Position numbers and translations under genes: made by a program. From Acutalibacter sp. (GTDB taxonomy: Bacteria > Bacillota > Clostridia > Oscillospirales > Acutalibacteraceae), in NCBI GenBank assembly GCA_020025775.1, contig JAHHRN010000005.1, positions 122,025 to 186,024 of the forward strand: 64,000 nt of DNA. Direction: 5' to 3'. The notes beneath the pieces are model-generated. The model worked only from the letters and a program-made list of their open reading frames with translations, ran no database searches and was not told the origin of the DNA. Below, in pieces: positions 43,136 through 52,500 of the stretch (position 1 is its first letter; every line of letters starts with the position of its first letter).

Positions 43136-44091
43136 ATGGCAAACCAAAAGAAAAACAATAAAGAAATTACAAAACAGGAAGTAAAAGAGGAAGTGAAAGA
43201 GGATCGCTGTTCGTTCTGCGGCAGACCTGAAGCTATGGTCGATTTTTTCATCAAAGGCAAGGAAGCGATTATCTGTGATCGATGTCTGGAAAGATGCAAT
43301 GAAATAGCCGAAGAGGATGATGACGATGATGATCAAGAGGTCTGCAACAGGAATACTACACCGCAGGAAATCAAAGCGTATTTGGATGAGTATGTTATAG
43401 GCCAGGAAGAGGCCAAAATAGCCCTTTCCGTAGCGGCGTACAATCATTACCAGCGAGTCTTTAAAAGACATAAACTCAACAGTATAGAGGTCAAGAAGAG
43501 CAATGTACTCCTGCTTGGCCCATCCAGAAGCGGTAAAACCTATATGGTGAAGAATCTGGCACGTTTCCTGAATGTACTTTTTGCCTCGGCAGATGCCACA
43601 AGCTTTACGGAAGCTGGTTATATAGGCGATGATGTGGAGGATGTTTTGCTGTCCTTATTGGAGGCAGCGGATTTCCATGAGGAGGAAGCAGAACGGGGGA
43701 TCGTTTACATTGATGAAATTGACAAGATTGCTGCAAGGAGGAATTTTTCCGGGATGAGAGATGTCTGTGGAGAAGGTGTACAGCAAGCTCTCTTGAAAAT
43801 ACTGGAAGGCGAGGTGATAGAGGTGTCCGAGCATCATGGCATGCACCTTTCTGATAATACCATAGCACTGGACACTACAAAAATCCTGTTTATTGTCGGC
43901 GGTGTTTTCGTCGGTATGGAGCGCGAGCCTGCGCCAGAAGCCTCCGCAGCATCCTAGAAGACCTCCTGCAAGATATCCTTTTCTACACCCCCTCAGAAGA
44001 AAATTTAGAAAAGATTATCATCACCAAAGATTTTGTACAGGACAAAAGAAAGGTCAAGAGTGTGTATAGGAAGGAGAAGAAAAAGTGCTGA
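43136..44091 (+). pseudogene. clpX-like AAA+ unfoldase gene with internal deletion and frameshift
   Basis: The first 260 codons encode a ClpX relative: a four-cysteine zinc finger (RCSFCGRPE, ICDRCLERC), then an unusually acidic linker (six Asp in a row), LDEYVIGQEEAKIALSVAAYN, Walker A GPSRSGKTYM, and Walker B IVYIDEIDKIA. After GGVFVGM (about 43917) the frame changes. The C-terminal piece GARACARSLRSILEDLLQ through KDFVQDKRKVKSVY continues in another phase to 44091. About 90 codons, including the part following the second-sensor lead-in, are deleted. It cannot be an active unfoldase. Its promoter is of the mobile-element type, so it is likely cargo rather than the housekeeping clpX. Confidence 0.8.
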
Positions 44092-44133
44092 GTAGGGCGA
44101 ATTTTAAGATGTGGGATACACAAGAGAATCAAC

Positions 44134-44169
44134 AAAAAAGAATGCACTTTTTAAGATGCATTCTTTTTT
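44134..44169 (+). terminator. Terminator
   Basis: The hairpin AAAAAAGAATGCA / TGCATTCTTTTTT separates the clpX-like remnant from the next operon. Confidence 0.85.
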
Positions 44170-44243
44170 GATTATAACATGATACTTTTATATAAAAAAT
44201 AATTTGCACTCCAAAAAATGTAATGGAAATAATTCGACATTCA

Positions 44244-44272
44244 TTGACAATAATTCTGAAAAAGTGTAAAAT
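44244..44272 (+). promoter_or_regulatory. Promoter of the DUF1998-helicase operon
   Basis: TTGACA (44244-44249), 17 bases, TAAAAT (44267-44272), about 45 bases before the first gene. Confidence 0.7.
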
Positions 44273-44314
44273 TATAGCATAATTTTTATATGAAATATAA
44301 AAAATAAGTGGGGT

Positions 44315-45895
44315 GTGAGCTTGGCATCTTTAACACATGTATGTATGTTAACCAAAAACGGATGGGAAAATATTACTGCTGAAAAAGCCTCTGAAAAATT
44401 TCACGGAAGTGTGTCAGCTCGAAGACATATTTTTATGTGTGACTTGTGTGGACAGCCGGTCATTTTGGCTAATGGTAAAAAACAAAAGCCGCATTTTAGG
44501 CATAGTAGGGGTGAATCAGATAAAAATTGTTCAGAGCGAAAGCATGGTCAATATTATAATTATGAGTATCAACCGCAAGATTATCAACTCCCACTGAGAA
44601 TTGTAAATATTACAAAAGAGGATTTTTCGCTTCAAATGGGGTTTGTTTCTGCAACAGAACAGGTTTTGGATGAAGCGAAAAACAAAAAAATTATTATTAC
44701 AGCAACTACTACAACAAATCAAACAGAAATAGAATATTGTTATTCCTTTGAGCGATTAAATCCGGATGGTATTACATATCTAAACATAGGAGATGTGCCT
44801 TGTTCGGATTATAAAATTACGACTGATGAAAAGCTGCAGAGCATCTGGCCGAAGAAAGTTCAAGGGTTTAATTCAGCGGGAAGCTTATTTGATCCAAAAA
44901 GTGGTAAATTCCTACCCAAAGATGCAGATGTTTCAATAAACAAAACATATTATTTGTTGACTACTAAAAATTTTATCCAAACAATAAAAAACTTGAAAAT
45001 GAAATGCGTTTGCATTAAGAAAATTAATCTCACCTCTTGGCACATTTATGAAATTACAGCCGAAGAAATGAGTGATACACTTGCAAATTTCTTTTTAAGC
45101 CTAAATTATCGACTGACAAAAATTCCGGTTCGAATTCAGCCAGTATGGCCTATATATAAACAAACACCTTATTTACTGCAACATAATCGAGAGTATTTGG
45201 CTGTTCATTTTTTGGGATGCGGAGGTGCAAAACTCAAAACCTACCCACCCACTTATTTTACAATGCATACCTGTGCTCAAAATACTGGTATAGTGTATAG
45301 AATTCCGTGCAAATTGAGGCAACAGCTTATTGCTGTAGGTAGGACTCGAGTACTAAAATATATGTTCTTTGAGAAAAAATCTTTGCTACAGCAAATGGAA
45401 GATCCGACGGTAAAGGTTGTGGACAGAAAATCAGAACTATGGAGACAAGGCCTTCATTATGAGCTTCCAGCCGGTAATACATTACGAATTCAGACAGAAT
45501 ATGATGGATTATTAAAAGTTAAAAAAGGAAATTCTTTACTCAATCGAATACCCTTAGAAGCGGAAAAAGAAATAGAAATACCAGTGCAATTTGGTATGAA
45601 AATTTGTATTTTACAGGGAAAAGATTGTGTTTATGAAACTACTTTTACTAATAGTCAAAAGAATCAAGATATAGCAGATGACGTTTTGCTAAGAAAACTT
45701 ACAGCCTATCATGGCAAAAAAGTTAGGATTGAACATTTAGATGGTGCACTAGCTGTTTATTTAAATGAATGTCCAAAAACTAAACTTTGGTTGCGAAAAC
45801 AAATTGAACAAGGTTGGATATCGGAAGACGCTTATCGATTATTAAAGAGCAGTATATTGCAGAAATTATATCATCATGGGGGAGAAAAACGATGA
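44315..45895 (+). CDS. CoiA-like zinc-domain protein, first gene of the DUF1998-helicase operon
   Basis: About 526 residues. The N-terminus has FMCDLCGQPVILANG and KPHFRH (Cys about 41 and 44, His about 59 and 62), the zinc-binding start typical of competence protein CoiA and of nuclease-like relatives in defence loci. The remaining 450 residues show no motif I recognise and look rich in beta strands. Start choice is uncertain: GTG at 44315, or TTG at 44321, which has better spacing from GGGGTG. The end overlaps the next gene (ATGA). A role in recognising or cutting foreign DNA is inferred from the domain and from the helicase in the same operon. Confidence 0.7.
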   Translation: MSLASLTHVCMLTKNGWENITAEKASEKFHGSVSARRHIFMCDLCGQPVILANGKKQKPHFRHSRGESDKNCSERKHGQYYNYEYQPQDYQLPLRIVNITKEDFSLQMGFVSATEQVLDEAKNKKIIITATTTTNQTEIEYCYSFERLNPDGITYLNIGDVPCSDYKITTDEKLQSIWPKKVQGFNSAGSLFDPKSGKFLPKDADVSINKTYYLLTTKNFIQTIKNLKMKCVCIKKINLTSWHIYEITAEEMSDTLANFFLSLNYRLTKIPVRIQPVWPIYKQTPYLLQHNREYLAVHFLGCGGAKLKTYPPTYFTMHTCAQNTGIVYRIPCKLRQQLIAVGRTRVLKYMFFEKKSLLQQMEDPTVKVVDRKSELWRQGLHYELPAGNTLRIQTEYDGLLKVKKGNSLLNRIPLEAEKEIEIPVQFGMKICILQGKDCVYETTFTNSQKNQDIADDVLLRKLTAYHGKKVRIEHLDGALAVYLNECPKTKLWLRKQIEQGWISEDAYRLLKSSILQKLYHHGGEKR

Positions 45896-48582
45896 AAATT
45901 TCAGATTTATCTAATGAAGAACTTACGAGAATATGTTCATTCATTTCAGGAAAGATCTTTAAAAAATATTATCAGGAAAATCCAAGAAACTTTAATGATA
46001 TTCATCCAGGGTTTAGACCGAATGCTATATCAGATGAAAAAGCAGAAAGTATAGCTCGAGAAAATATTGAAAAACCTTTTATTTCTGATTTCATAATTAA
46101 AAATTTAAAAATTTATACTCAAGCAGTTGATACAGAGAAAACAAAGCAAGTTGAAAATGGTATAGATGGCGATTCTGCTTTGCTGGCGGTTTTGTCAAAA
46201 TACAAGTCCTCTGATGCAATGTTATACTTTTTGATGAATTCGGATAAGTATTCTGAAGATTATGTTCATCTTTTTGGAAAATCTCTTGAGATGATAGAAA
46301 GAAAAACTTCGCAACTACAGGAAGAAAAAGAGTTGTTGGATTCTCAAAAAGAAGATAAAAACAATAAAGAGGAATATCAGCTTCAAATTAAAGGGTTAAC
46401 AGTAAAATGTGAAACCATTCAAAGTGAAAAAGATGAAATTTTAAGAAAAGCTCAGGAAAATGAAGAGAAAACTGAGAATGAAATTCAAGCTTTGAAAGAC
46501 GAAATATCTGATCTAAACAGCGAACTTTTAGACTTTAAAAATCGTGCAGAATATGAAAGCGATGAGGTAATAGCACAAAAAGAGGGCTGTCCGTATTCAT
46601 CATTTTGCATTATTGTTAAAGACGAACTTTATCATATGCTCAAGCTTCGCAGAATCGCGGATGTTCAAAATGAATTGCTAGTTGATAAAGATGAAACCGA
46701 CATGCCGACATATAGTTATTTGCACATGGCACAAGACGGCGCTGTTGAAGGAAGTATTGGCGTTTGGGATTGGAATGCAACTGCAAAAGAGGATGGCGGA
46801 ACATTTGTTAAATCTTATTATAATCCAGGTTATCAAATTACAGAGATGATTCTTTTAGAGAATTGCTCCAAAATTGAAGATGTAGCTGAAGAAATCAAAA
46901 AAGGTGTTATATTTGATTCAAATGCAGATAAAATCTTTTTTGCATATCGTGATGAAGAAAACACTTATTGTGGTTTGCTATGTAAAAAATCAGAACTTGA
47001 AGAGAGTGCTGGACATAAATATAGCGTAAAAACAAACGTGAGCTTATTGCCAATGTTTAAATTCAACGACAGCATGATTCTGCCTTATCGAGAAAACTAT
47101 TATTTGCGAAAATTTAATCTTGGAATTCCGCAAAAAATTATTCGAATTATAAAGCCACAGGAAATCATAAAAAGATTACTACTTAAACGGATTACATGGG
47201 GTCAAGCACAAAAGAGAGACTTTTTGAAAAAAGAATATCAAAGAATATCTGCTTTCATTAGTAATTTTATTACTGATGACTTTATAGAAGAAGTGGCGGA
47301 AGCTTGTAATTGTGATAAAGAAAAAAGTCAAGAATTGATTCAAGTTTTTTTAAAAAATGCAGATGACTACTTAAACGTAAAGGATTTTGACAGTGAGGCC
47401 ATATATCAAATTGCTAAAAACAGTGATGCATTGTTAGAACTTTGTTCGCAAAAACTAAAAAAAGATTGGGAGTTAGAAAATCAAGAAAATATTGCAAATG
47501 CTAAAGCGGATTTGGAATCCATAAGGGAGAACATCGGACAAGCAAATGGTGAACTTTTAGAAATACAAAGGAAATGCGAAATTGTCCAAACGAAAGAGAA
47601 AAAAGCGAGAGAAGCAATAAAACAGCAAAATGCTTTGACGGTAGAAGTTGAAAAAAATGTACAGGAGAAAATGAAGCAGATCAAACAGGATGTCGCTGAT
47701 TTTATATCGGATACATTGTTTCAATTCCCGATTGGTAGTATGCAAAGCAATGAAAATGCCTCAACATATGAAAAGGGTGAAGTATTATCCAATGACGATT
47801 ATGTAATAAATAATGATTACAATGAGTTCTTGGACACATTGATTTTTGAATTGGCTGAAGCCGGTGTAGCAAATGATTATTGCCTTCCGTTGGCATCATA
47901 TTTATATTCTGCCTATATTCACAAAACGCCCGTCCTTTTGGCTGGACCAAACAGTTTAGATATTGCTAATGCATTTTCAATTGCTATGTCACATTCAAAT
48001 GCTTCAACACTTAATTTAAATGGCGCCTATAACGAAACCTTTTTACATAATTTAGATGAGTCTGAAAAGGATATCTTGATTATTCAAAATCCTTTTTGCA
48101 GCAGCTGGAAAAATGCTGTTTTGAAAAGACTTATGCAGAGAGAAAAGTTCTATATTTTAACAACATCTTTCCCTGAAGAAATATTAATTGAACCGCAAAG
48201 TACATTCCAATATATGTTACCACTCTTAACTGATCCGCTTTTAGAGTCAATGCCTACTAGAAATTACGTCGGTGGTGTATTATCAGATAACTTTAAACCA
48301 TATGAAACGACAAAGAAGGTATCAAAAGTTAAATATATGGATAAATTGTCTGTTGGATTTATTTCTAAAACCCTTTTGGAACAGATCTCTTCGGATATGC
48401 ACGGAATTTTGAAAGTAGAAAGAGAAAAGGCTATAGAGTATGATTTGTTCTTTTTATTATTACCCTATGCCTACGCTACGAACCAAATCGATAGAATTCA
48501 GCGGCTTGTTGATGATGCGGAAATAACGCTCTCAAAAGAAGTAATTCAAAAATATCAGCTGTATTTAGAGGCGAATATATGA
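45892..48582 (+). CDS. Coiled-coil protein with possible degenerate AAA-like domain
   Basis: About 896 residues. I choose the ATG at 45892 (MKISDLSNEEL), preceded by GGGGGAG and overlapping the previous stop. Residues about 140-220 form a long coiled coil (repeated Glu, Lys, Gln), and a second one lies near 540-610. Between them is a mixed domain. Near residue 680 HKTPVLLAGPNSLDIANAFS has the shape of a nucleotide loop but lacks the lysine of GxxGxGKS, and DILIIQNPFCSSW resembles a Walker B strand without its acidic pair. An ATPase fold that has lost activity is one reading. No family is recognised. It may act as a scaffold between the CoiA-like protein and the helicase. Confidence 0.7.
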   Translation: MKISDLSNEELTRICSFISGKIFKKYYQENPRNFNDIHPGFRPNAISDEKAESIARENIEKPFISDFIIKNLKIYTQAVDTEKTKQVENGIDGDSALLAVLSKYKSSDAMLYFLMNSDKYSEDYVHLFGKSLEMIERKTSQLQEEKELLDSQKEDKNNKEEYQLQIKGLTVKCETIQSEKDEILRKAQENEEKTENEIQALKDEISDLNSELLDFKNRAEYESDEVIAQKEGCPYSSFCIIVKDELYHMLKLRRIADVQNELLVDKDETDMPTYSYLHMAQDGAVEGSIGVWDWNATAKEDGGTFVKSYYNPGYQITEMILLENCSKIEDVAEEIKKGVIFDSNADKIFFAYRDEENTYCGLLCKKSELEESAGHKYSVKTNVSLLPMFKFNDSMILPYRENYYLRKFNLGIPQKIIRIIKPQEIIKRLLLKRITWGQAQKRDFLKKEYQRISAFISNFITDDFIEEVAEACNCDKEKSQELIQVFLKNADDYLNVKDFDSEAIYQIAKNSDALLELCSQKLKKDWELENQENIANAKADLESIRENIGQANGELLEIQRKCEIVQTKEKKAREAIKQQNALTVEVEKNVQEKMKQIKQDVADFISDTLFQFPIGSMQSNENASTYEKGEVLSNDDYVINNDYNEFLDTLIFELAEAGVANDYCLPLASYLYSAYIHKTPVLLAGPNSLDIANAFSIAMSHSNASTLNLNGAYNETFLHNLDESEKDILIIQNPFCSSWKNAVLKRLMQREKFYILTTSFPEEILIEPQSTFQYMLPLLTDPLLESMPTRNYVGGVLSDNFKPYETTKKVSKVKYMDKLSVGFISKTLLEQISSDMHGILKVEREKAIEYDLFFLLLPYAYATNQIDRIQRLVDDAEITLSKEVIQKYQLYLEANI

Positions 48583-49583
48583 AAAAATATAATGGCTTAA
48601 TGGAAAAAATCTCAGAAGATTTACATATCTCAAGAGGCAAGCAAGAATCCGAACTTTCTTGGAAAGCAAGAATCTTATATAGTGTGCTGGGACAAATGGC
48701 TTATGCGTCTTTGTGGGACGAACAAGAAGATATGAGTCCGCCTTCCATTAAACATTTTAAACATCGTATTGTTTCCGTTTTAACAAGCTATTTGGATATG
48801 TATCCAGAATTGAAATCTGTTTTTGAAGATGCTTCTGAAATGTTAGCAAATGAAATATATGAAATTTTTTGGCAAACTGGAAATTTATATCATAAAAGCT
48901 ATCGTATAGCACCACCTAAATATAGCTGTGCACAAGTGGATAATATTTTTTTTGCCCGCGGATCTTCACTTGAAGAACAGCAATGTGTGAGTGGGTTAGG
49001 TACATATCTTTTAGACGGAAACTTTCTGGATGTCATCTCATTAGATAAAATGTTTGATTTAGAGGAGAACACACTAGATATAATATGGAAATCTCTTATT
49101 CAAACAGAACATTGGAAGAGAAATTCTGTTGAAACAACAATGGAATATTTAAGAATGGAGCCTCCGTTTTCGCTGGGATATTGGCAAAAGCAACCAGGCT
49201 CTGCCGAGAAATTTTCAATAGCCAGAACAAGTACGCCGGATAATCGAATATATTATCTTTACAGACACAAAGATAATAGTATTGAATTTGCAGAGATTCC
49301 CAGATGGATGACAGAATTTAAAAACTATCGTTGTTTAACCAATGCTTGCTTGAACGCGTATAAAGCTCTGCCACCGGCTAAATATTTGGATGATGGGAAT
49401 TTGATACATTTGAAAATTGGATATTTATATCCACCTTCTGTATTAAATTTAATTAAACTATATAGCTGGCCTGAGAACTATTGTAATCTACCCTGCGAAT
49501 TTTGTCGCAGTATGGATGCAACTGTTTTTAATGCTATAAGGTCAATCTTGGATACAAAAGGATATCAATTTATAAAGGAATGA
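48579..49583 (+). CDS. Unknown protein of the DUF1998-helicase operon
   Basis: A 334-residue soluble protein that I do not recognise. It is rich in aromatic residues, has a C-terminal pair NLPCEFCRSMDATVF, and no membrane segment. It overlaps the coiled-coil gene by four bases and ends four bases before the helicase ATG, so it is certainly part of the same translation unit. It may be a specificity or adaptor component of the complex. Confidence 0.75.
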   Translation: MKKYNGLMEKISEDLHISRGKQESELSWKARILYSVLGQMAYASLWDEQEDMSPPSIKHFKHRIVSVLTSYLDMYPELKSVFEDASEMLANEIYEIFWQTGNLYHKSYRIAPPKYSCAQVDNIFFARGSSLEEQQCVSGLGTYLLDGNFLDVISLDKMFDLEENTLDIIWKSLIQTEHWKRNSVETTMEYLRMEPPFSLGYWQKQPGSAEKFSIARTSTPDNRIYYLYRHKDNSIEFAEIPRWMTEFKNYRCLTNACLNAYKALPPAKYLDDGNLIHLKIGYLYPPSVLNLIKLYSWPENYCNLPCEFCRSMDATVFNAIRSILDTKGYQFIKE

Positions 49584-49587
49584 TATT

Positions 49588-52500
49588 ATGAAAAGCGGAG
49601 CAAATTATGTTCAAAAACAGTTGAGAACAGAACTGAAGAATTATATTGAATCCCAATATTTAGGAAAATCTCCGATTTTATTAAATGCGGTCCGAGAACA
49701 GTTAGATCAAGAAGGATGTCTATATCAAAAACCATATATTGAGTCTTCTCCAGCATACCAAATTGTAAACACGGGATTTCGTGATGCAAAAATTTTGCCT
49801 TGGATGAAAGATTTCTTTGAGGAATTAGCCAAAGCAAATATTGGTGTTTATAATACACCTTATGTTCATCAAATAAATGCTTTAGAAGCTGCTATGGATG
49901 GTAAAGATGCGTTTGTTTCGACAGGTACTGGTTCTGGTAAGACGGAGTGCTTTATGTGGCCGTTGGTAGGAAAATTAGCAAAGGAAGCTAAAACAGATAA
50001 AGCCTCTTGGAATCAGCGTGGTGTTAGAACGATTATTATGTATCCGATGAATGCATTGGTTTCGGATCAGTTAAGTCGTTTGCGTAAAATGTTAGGGGAC
50101 TCAGAGCATAAGTTTGTAAATATCTTTAGAGATTTTTGTGGAAGTGATGTACGACGACCGCAATTCGGCATGTATACCGGTCGAACTCCGTATCCGGGAG
50201 AAAAGCCTAATAAATCACAGGATTCTCAACTGAAAAGTACTCTGAAAAAATTATCTCTTCCGAAGGGTAAGAACGAATATTTTGACAAACTTTTAAAAGA
50301 GGGGAAAATTCCCGCTAAAGACGATATGCAAACGTTTTTGAATAATCTTGAAAACGGACGACATATTCCGAATAGTGAAGATGCAGAGTTGATTACACGT
50401 TTTGAAATGCAACAGTTTTGTCCGGATATTTTAATTACCAACTATTCCATGTTAGAATATATGTTGCTGCGTCCGAGAGAACAACACATTTGGGACGAAA
50501 CCCGTGCGTGGCTAAATCAAAATAGTGAAAATAAAATTTTATTTGTTATTGATGAAGCGCATATGTATAGAGGTTCCTCCGGCGGAGAGGTTGCTCTGCT
50601 GATTCGAAGACTGTTTCATAAATTAGGAATATCGAGAGATCGTGTGCAATTTATTTTAACAACAGCAAGTATGCCGGAAAACAAAGATGAAAAAGTTAGA
50701 ACGTTTGCTAAAGACCTGACGGCAGCGACTCAAGACAATTTTTGCTATTTGAAAGGAAGCACAGAGCAACTCCAAGAAACTGAAAAATACAATATTCCGT
50801 TTTCAAAATTTGAAAATACAGAAGCGGAATCTTTTGAAAACGATGAAACATGTTTGAAAGCTTTGAATCACTTCTGGAAAGATATACAGAATACAAAAGC
50901 CCCTTTTGATACTCTTGAATCAGCATGTCAATGGATGTATACACACTTAATTGAGTATAAGCCATTTTTTGAATTAATCCATGAATGCCGAGGAAACGCT
51001 GTTTCTTTGGGTGAGTTAGCTGAACATATTTTCCCTGAGGAACAAATAGAAGATGCACTGGATGCAGTCAGTATTTTACTTGCAATCGCACCTCTTGCTC
51101 GAAATGAGAAAGGATCTGTTCTCTTTCCGGCAAGAATGCATATGCTGTTTAAAGGAATAACAGGTGTTTATGCTTGTACAAATCCAAATTGTCCATATGC
51201 TCATACAGACGGCAATTTAACTTTAGGAGAAATCTTTTTATCTAATGGGGATTTGTCTTGCCCCCATTGTCATAGTGCTGTATATGAATTATACAATGAC
51301 AGAAGATGCGGTGCGTTATTTTTTAAGGGATACATACTAAACAATAATGCAAAAATGCCGGATATTGCATATTTATGGCATTATCCCGGTCAGCTTATAG
51401 ATAAAAACATGAGAGAAATCCACTTGTACATTCCCGGAAAAGATTTTTCTTTAAAAAAGTCAAAGCGTCAACATTCCATATTGCCTTGCTATATGGATGT
51501 TAAGAGCGGATTTATAAATTTTAAAGACGATTCTTTAGAGGGACAGCCAAACATTCGCAAACTTTATTACTGTGAATTTTCTGAAAATGGTAGACCGGAT
51601 TTACAAACTTTTTATACTTGCCCACATTGTGAGCATCAAATGTCCCAAACACAATTAACGTCATTTAGTACTAAGGGCAACCAATCATTTTACAGCTTGA
51701 TTCGCTCGCAATTCCAGTTGCAGGCACCGGTTCCCGGAAAAGATAAAGATCCAAAACATCTGCCGAATCAAGGTAGAAAAGTGCTGCTTTTTTCAGACAG
51801 CCGTCAAGGAGCTGCCAAGCTGGCACGCGATATGTCTAATTATTCTAGCGTTGCAGCTGCTAAACAGATTTTTGTACGTGCTATCCAGTTGATGGAAGAG
51901 TCCAAAACTGAGTACTCTTTGGATGACTTATATGATTATTTTTGCCTTGAAGTTGCAAAGGGACAAATACAAATTTTTGATGGAGATGATCAGCAGATTT
52001 TAATGTCGAATGTTTCGTCTGCTGAAAAATTTTACGAAAGATGCAAAACGAGAAAAAAAGATTATAAGCCAAGATTTAAAATTAGTTCTTCTCCGCAAAA
52101 GATGCAAGAGTATTTTCTGCGCTTTTTTGCGGGAGGCTATAATACGTTGTATGATAGTGCTATTAGTTGGCTAGAACCGATGGATGATGTATTGGAAGAT
52201 GCTATCGACTCCCTTGAAGATGAAGGCATTACAACCACACCAGAAGAAGTCTTAGAAGTGTTTAATGCGTGGATGCTTTATATTTGTGACAAAGCAACGG
52301 CTTTAGGCCAAACGATTTCTGATGGTGTTCGAGAAAAAGTGAGACGAAAATATGGCTCCTATGGTATTACTTGCACAACAGATTTCCCAACTTTAATTCG
52401 TAAAGGAATGAATCTTTCAAAAGAGAAAGCGGAAACTTGGAACAGAATCTTCAAGAGTAATTTTTTAAACAATCCTACATCAGATCCTAATACATTATAT

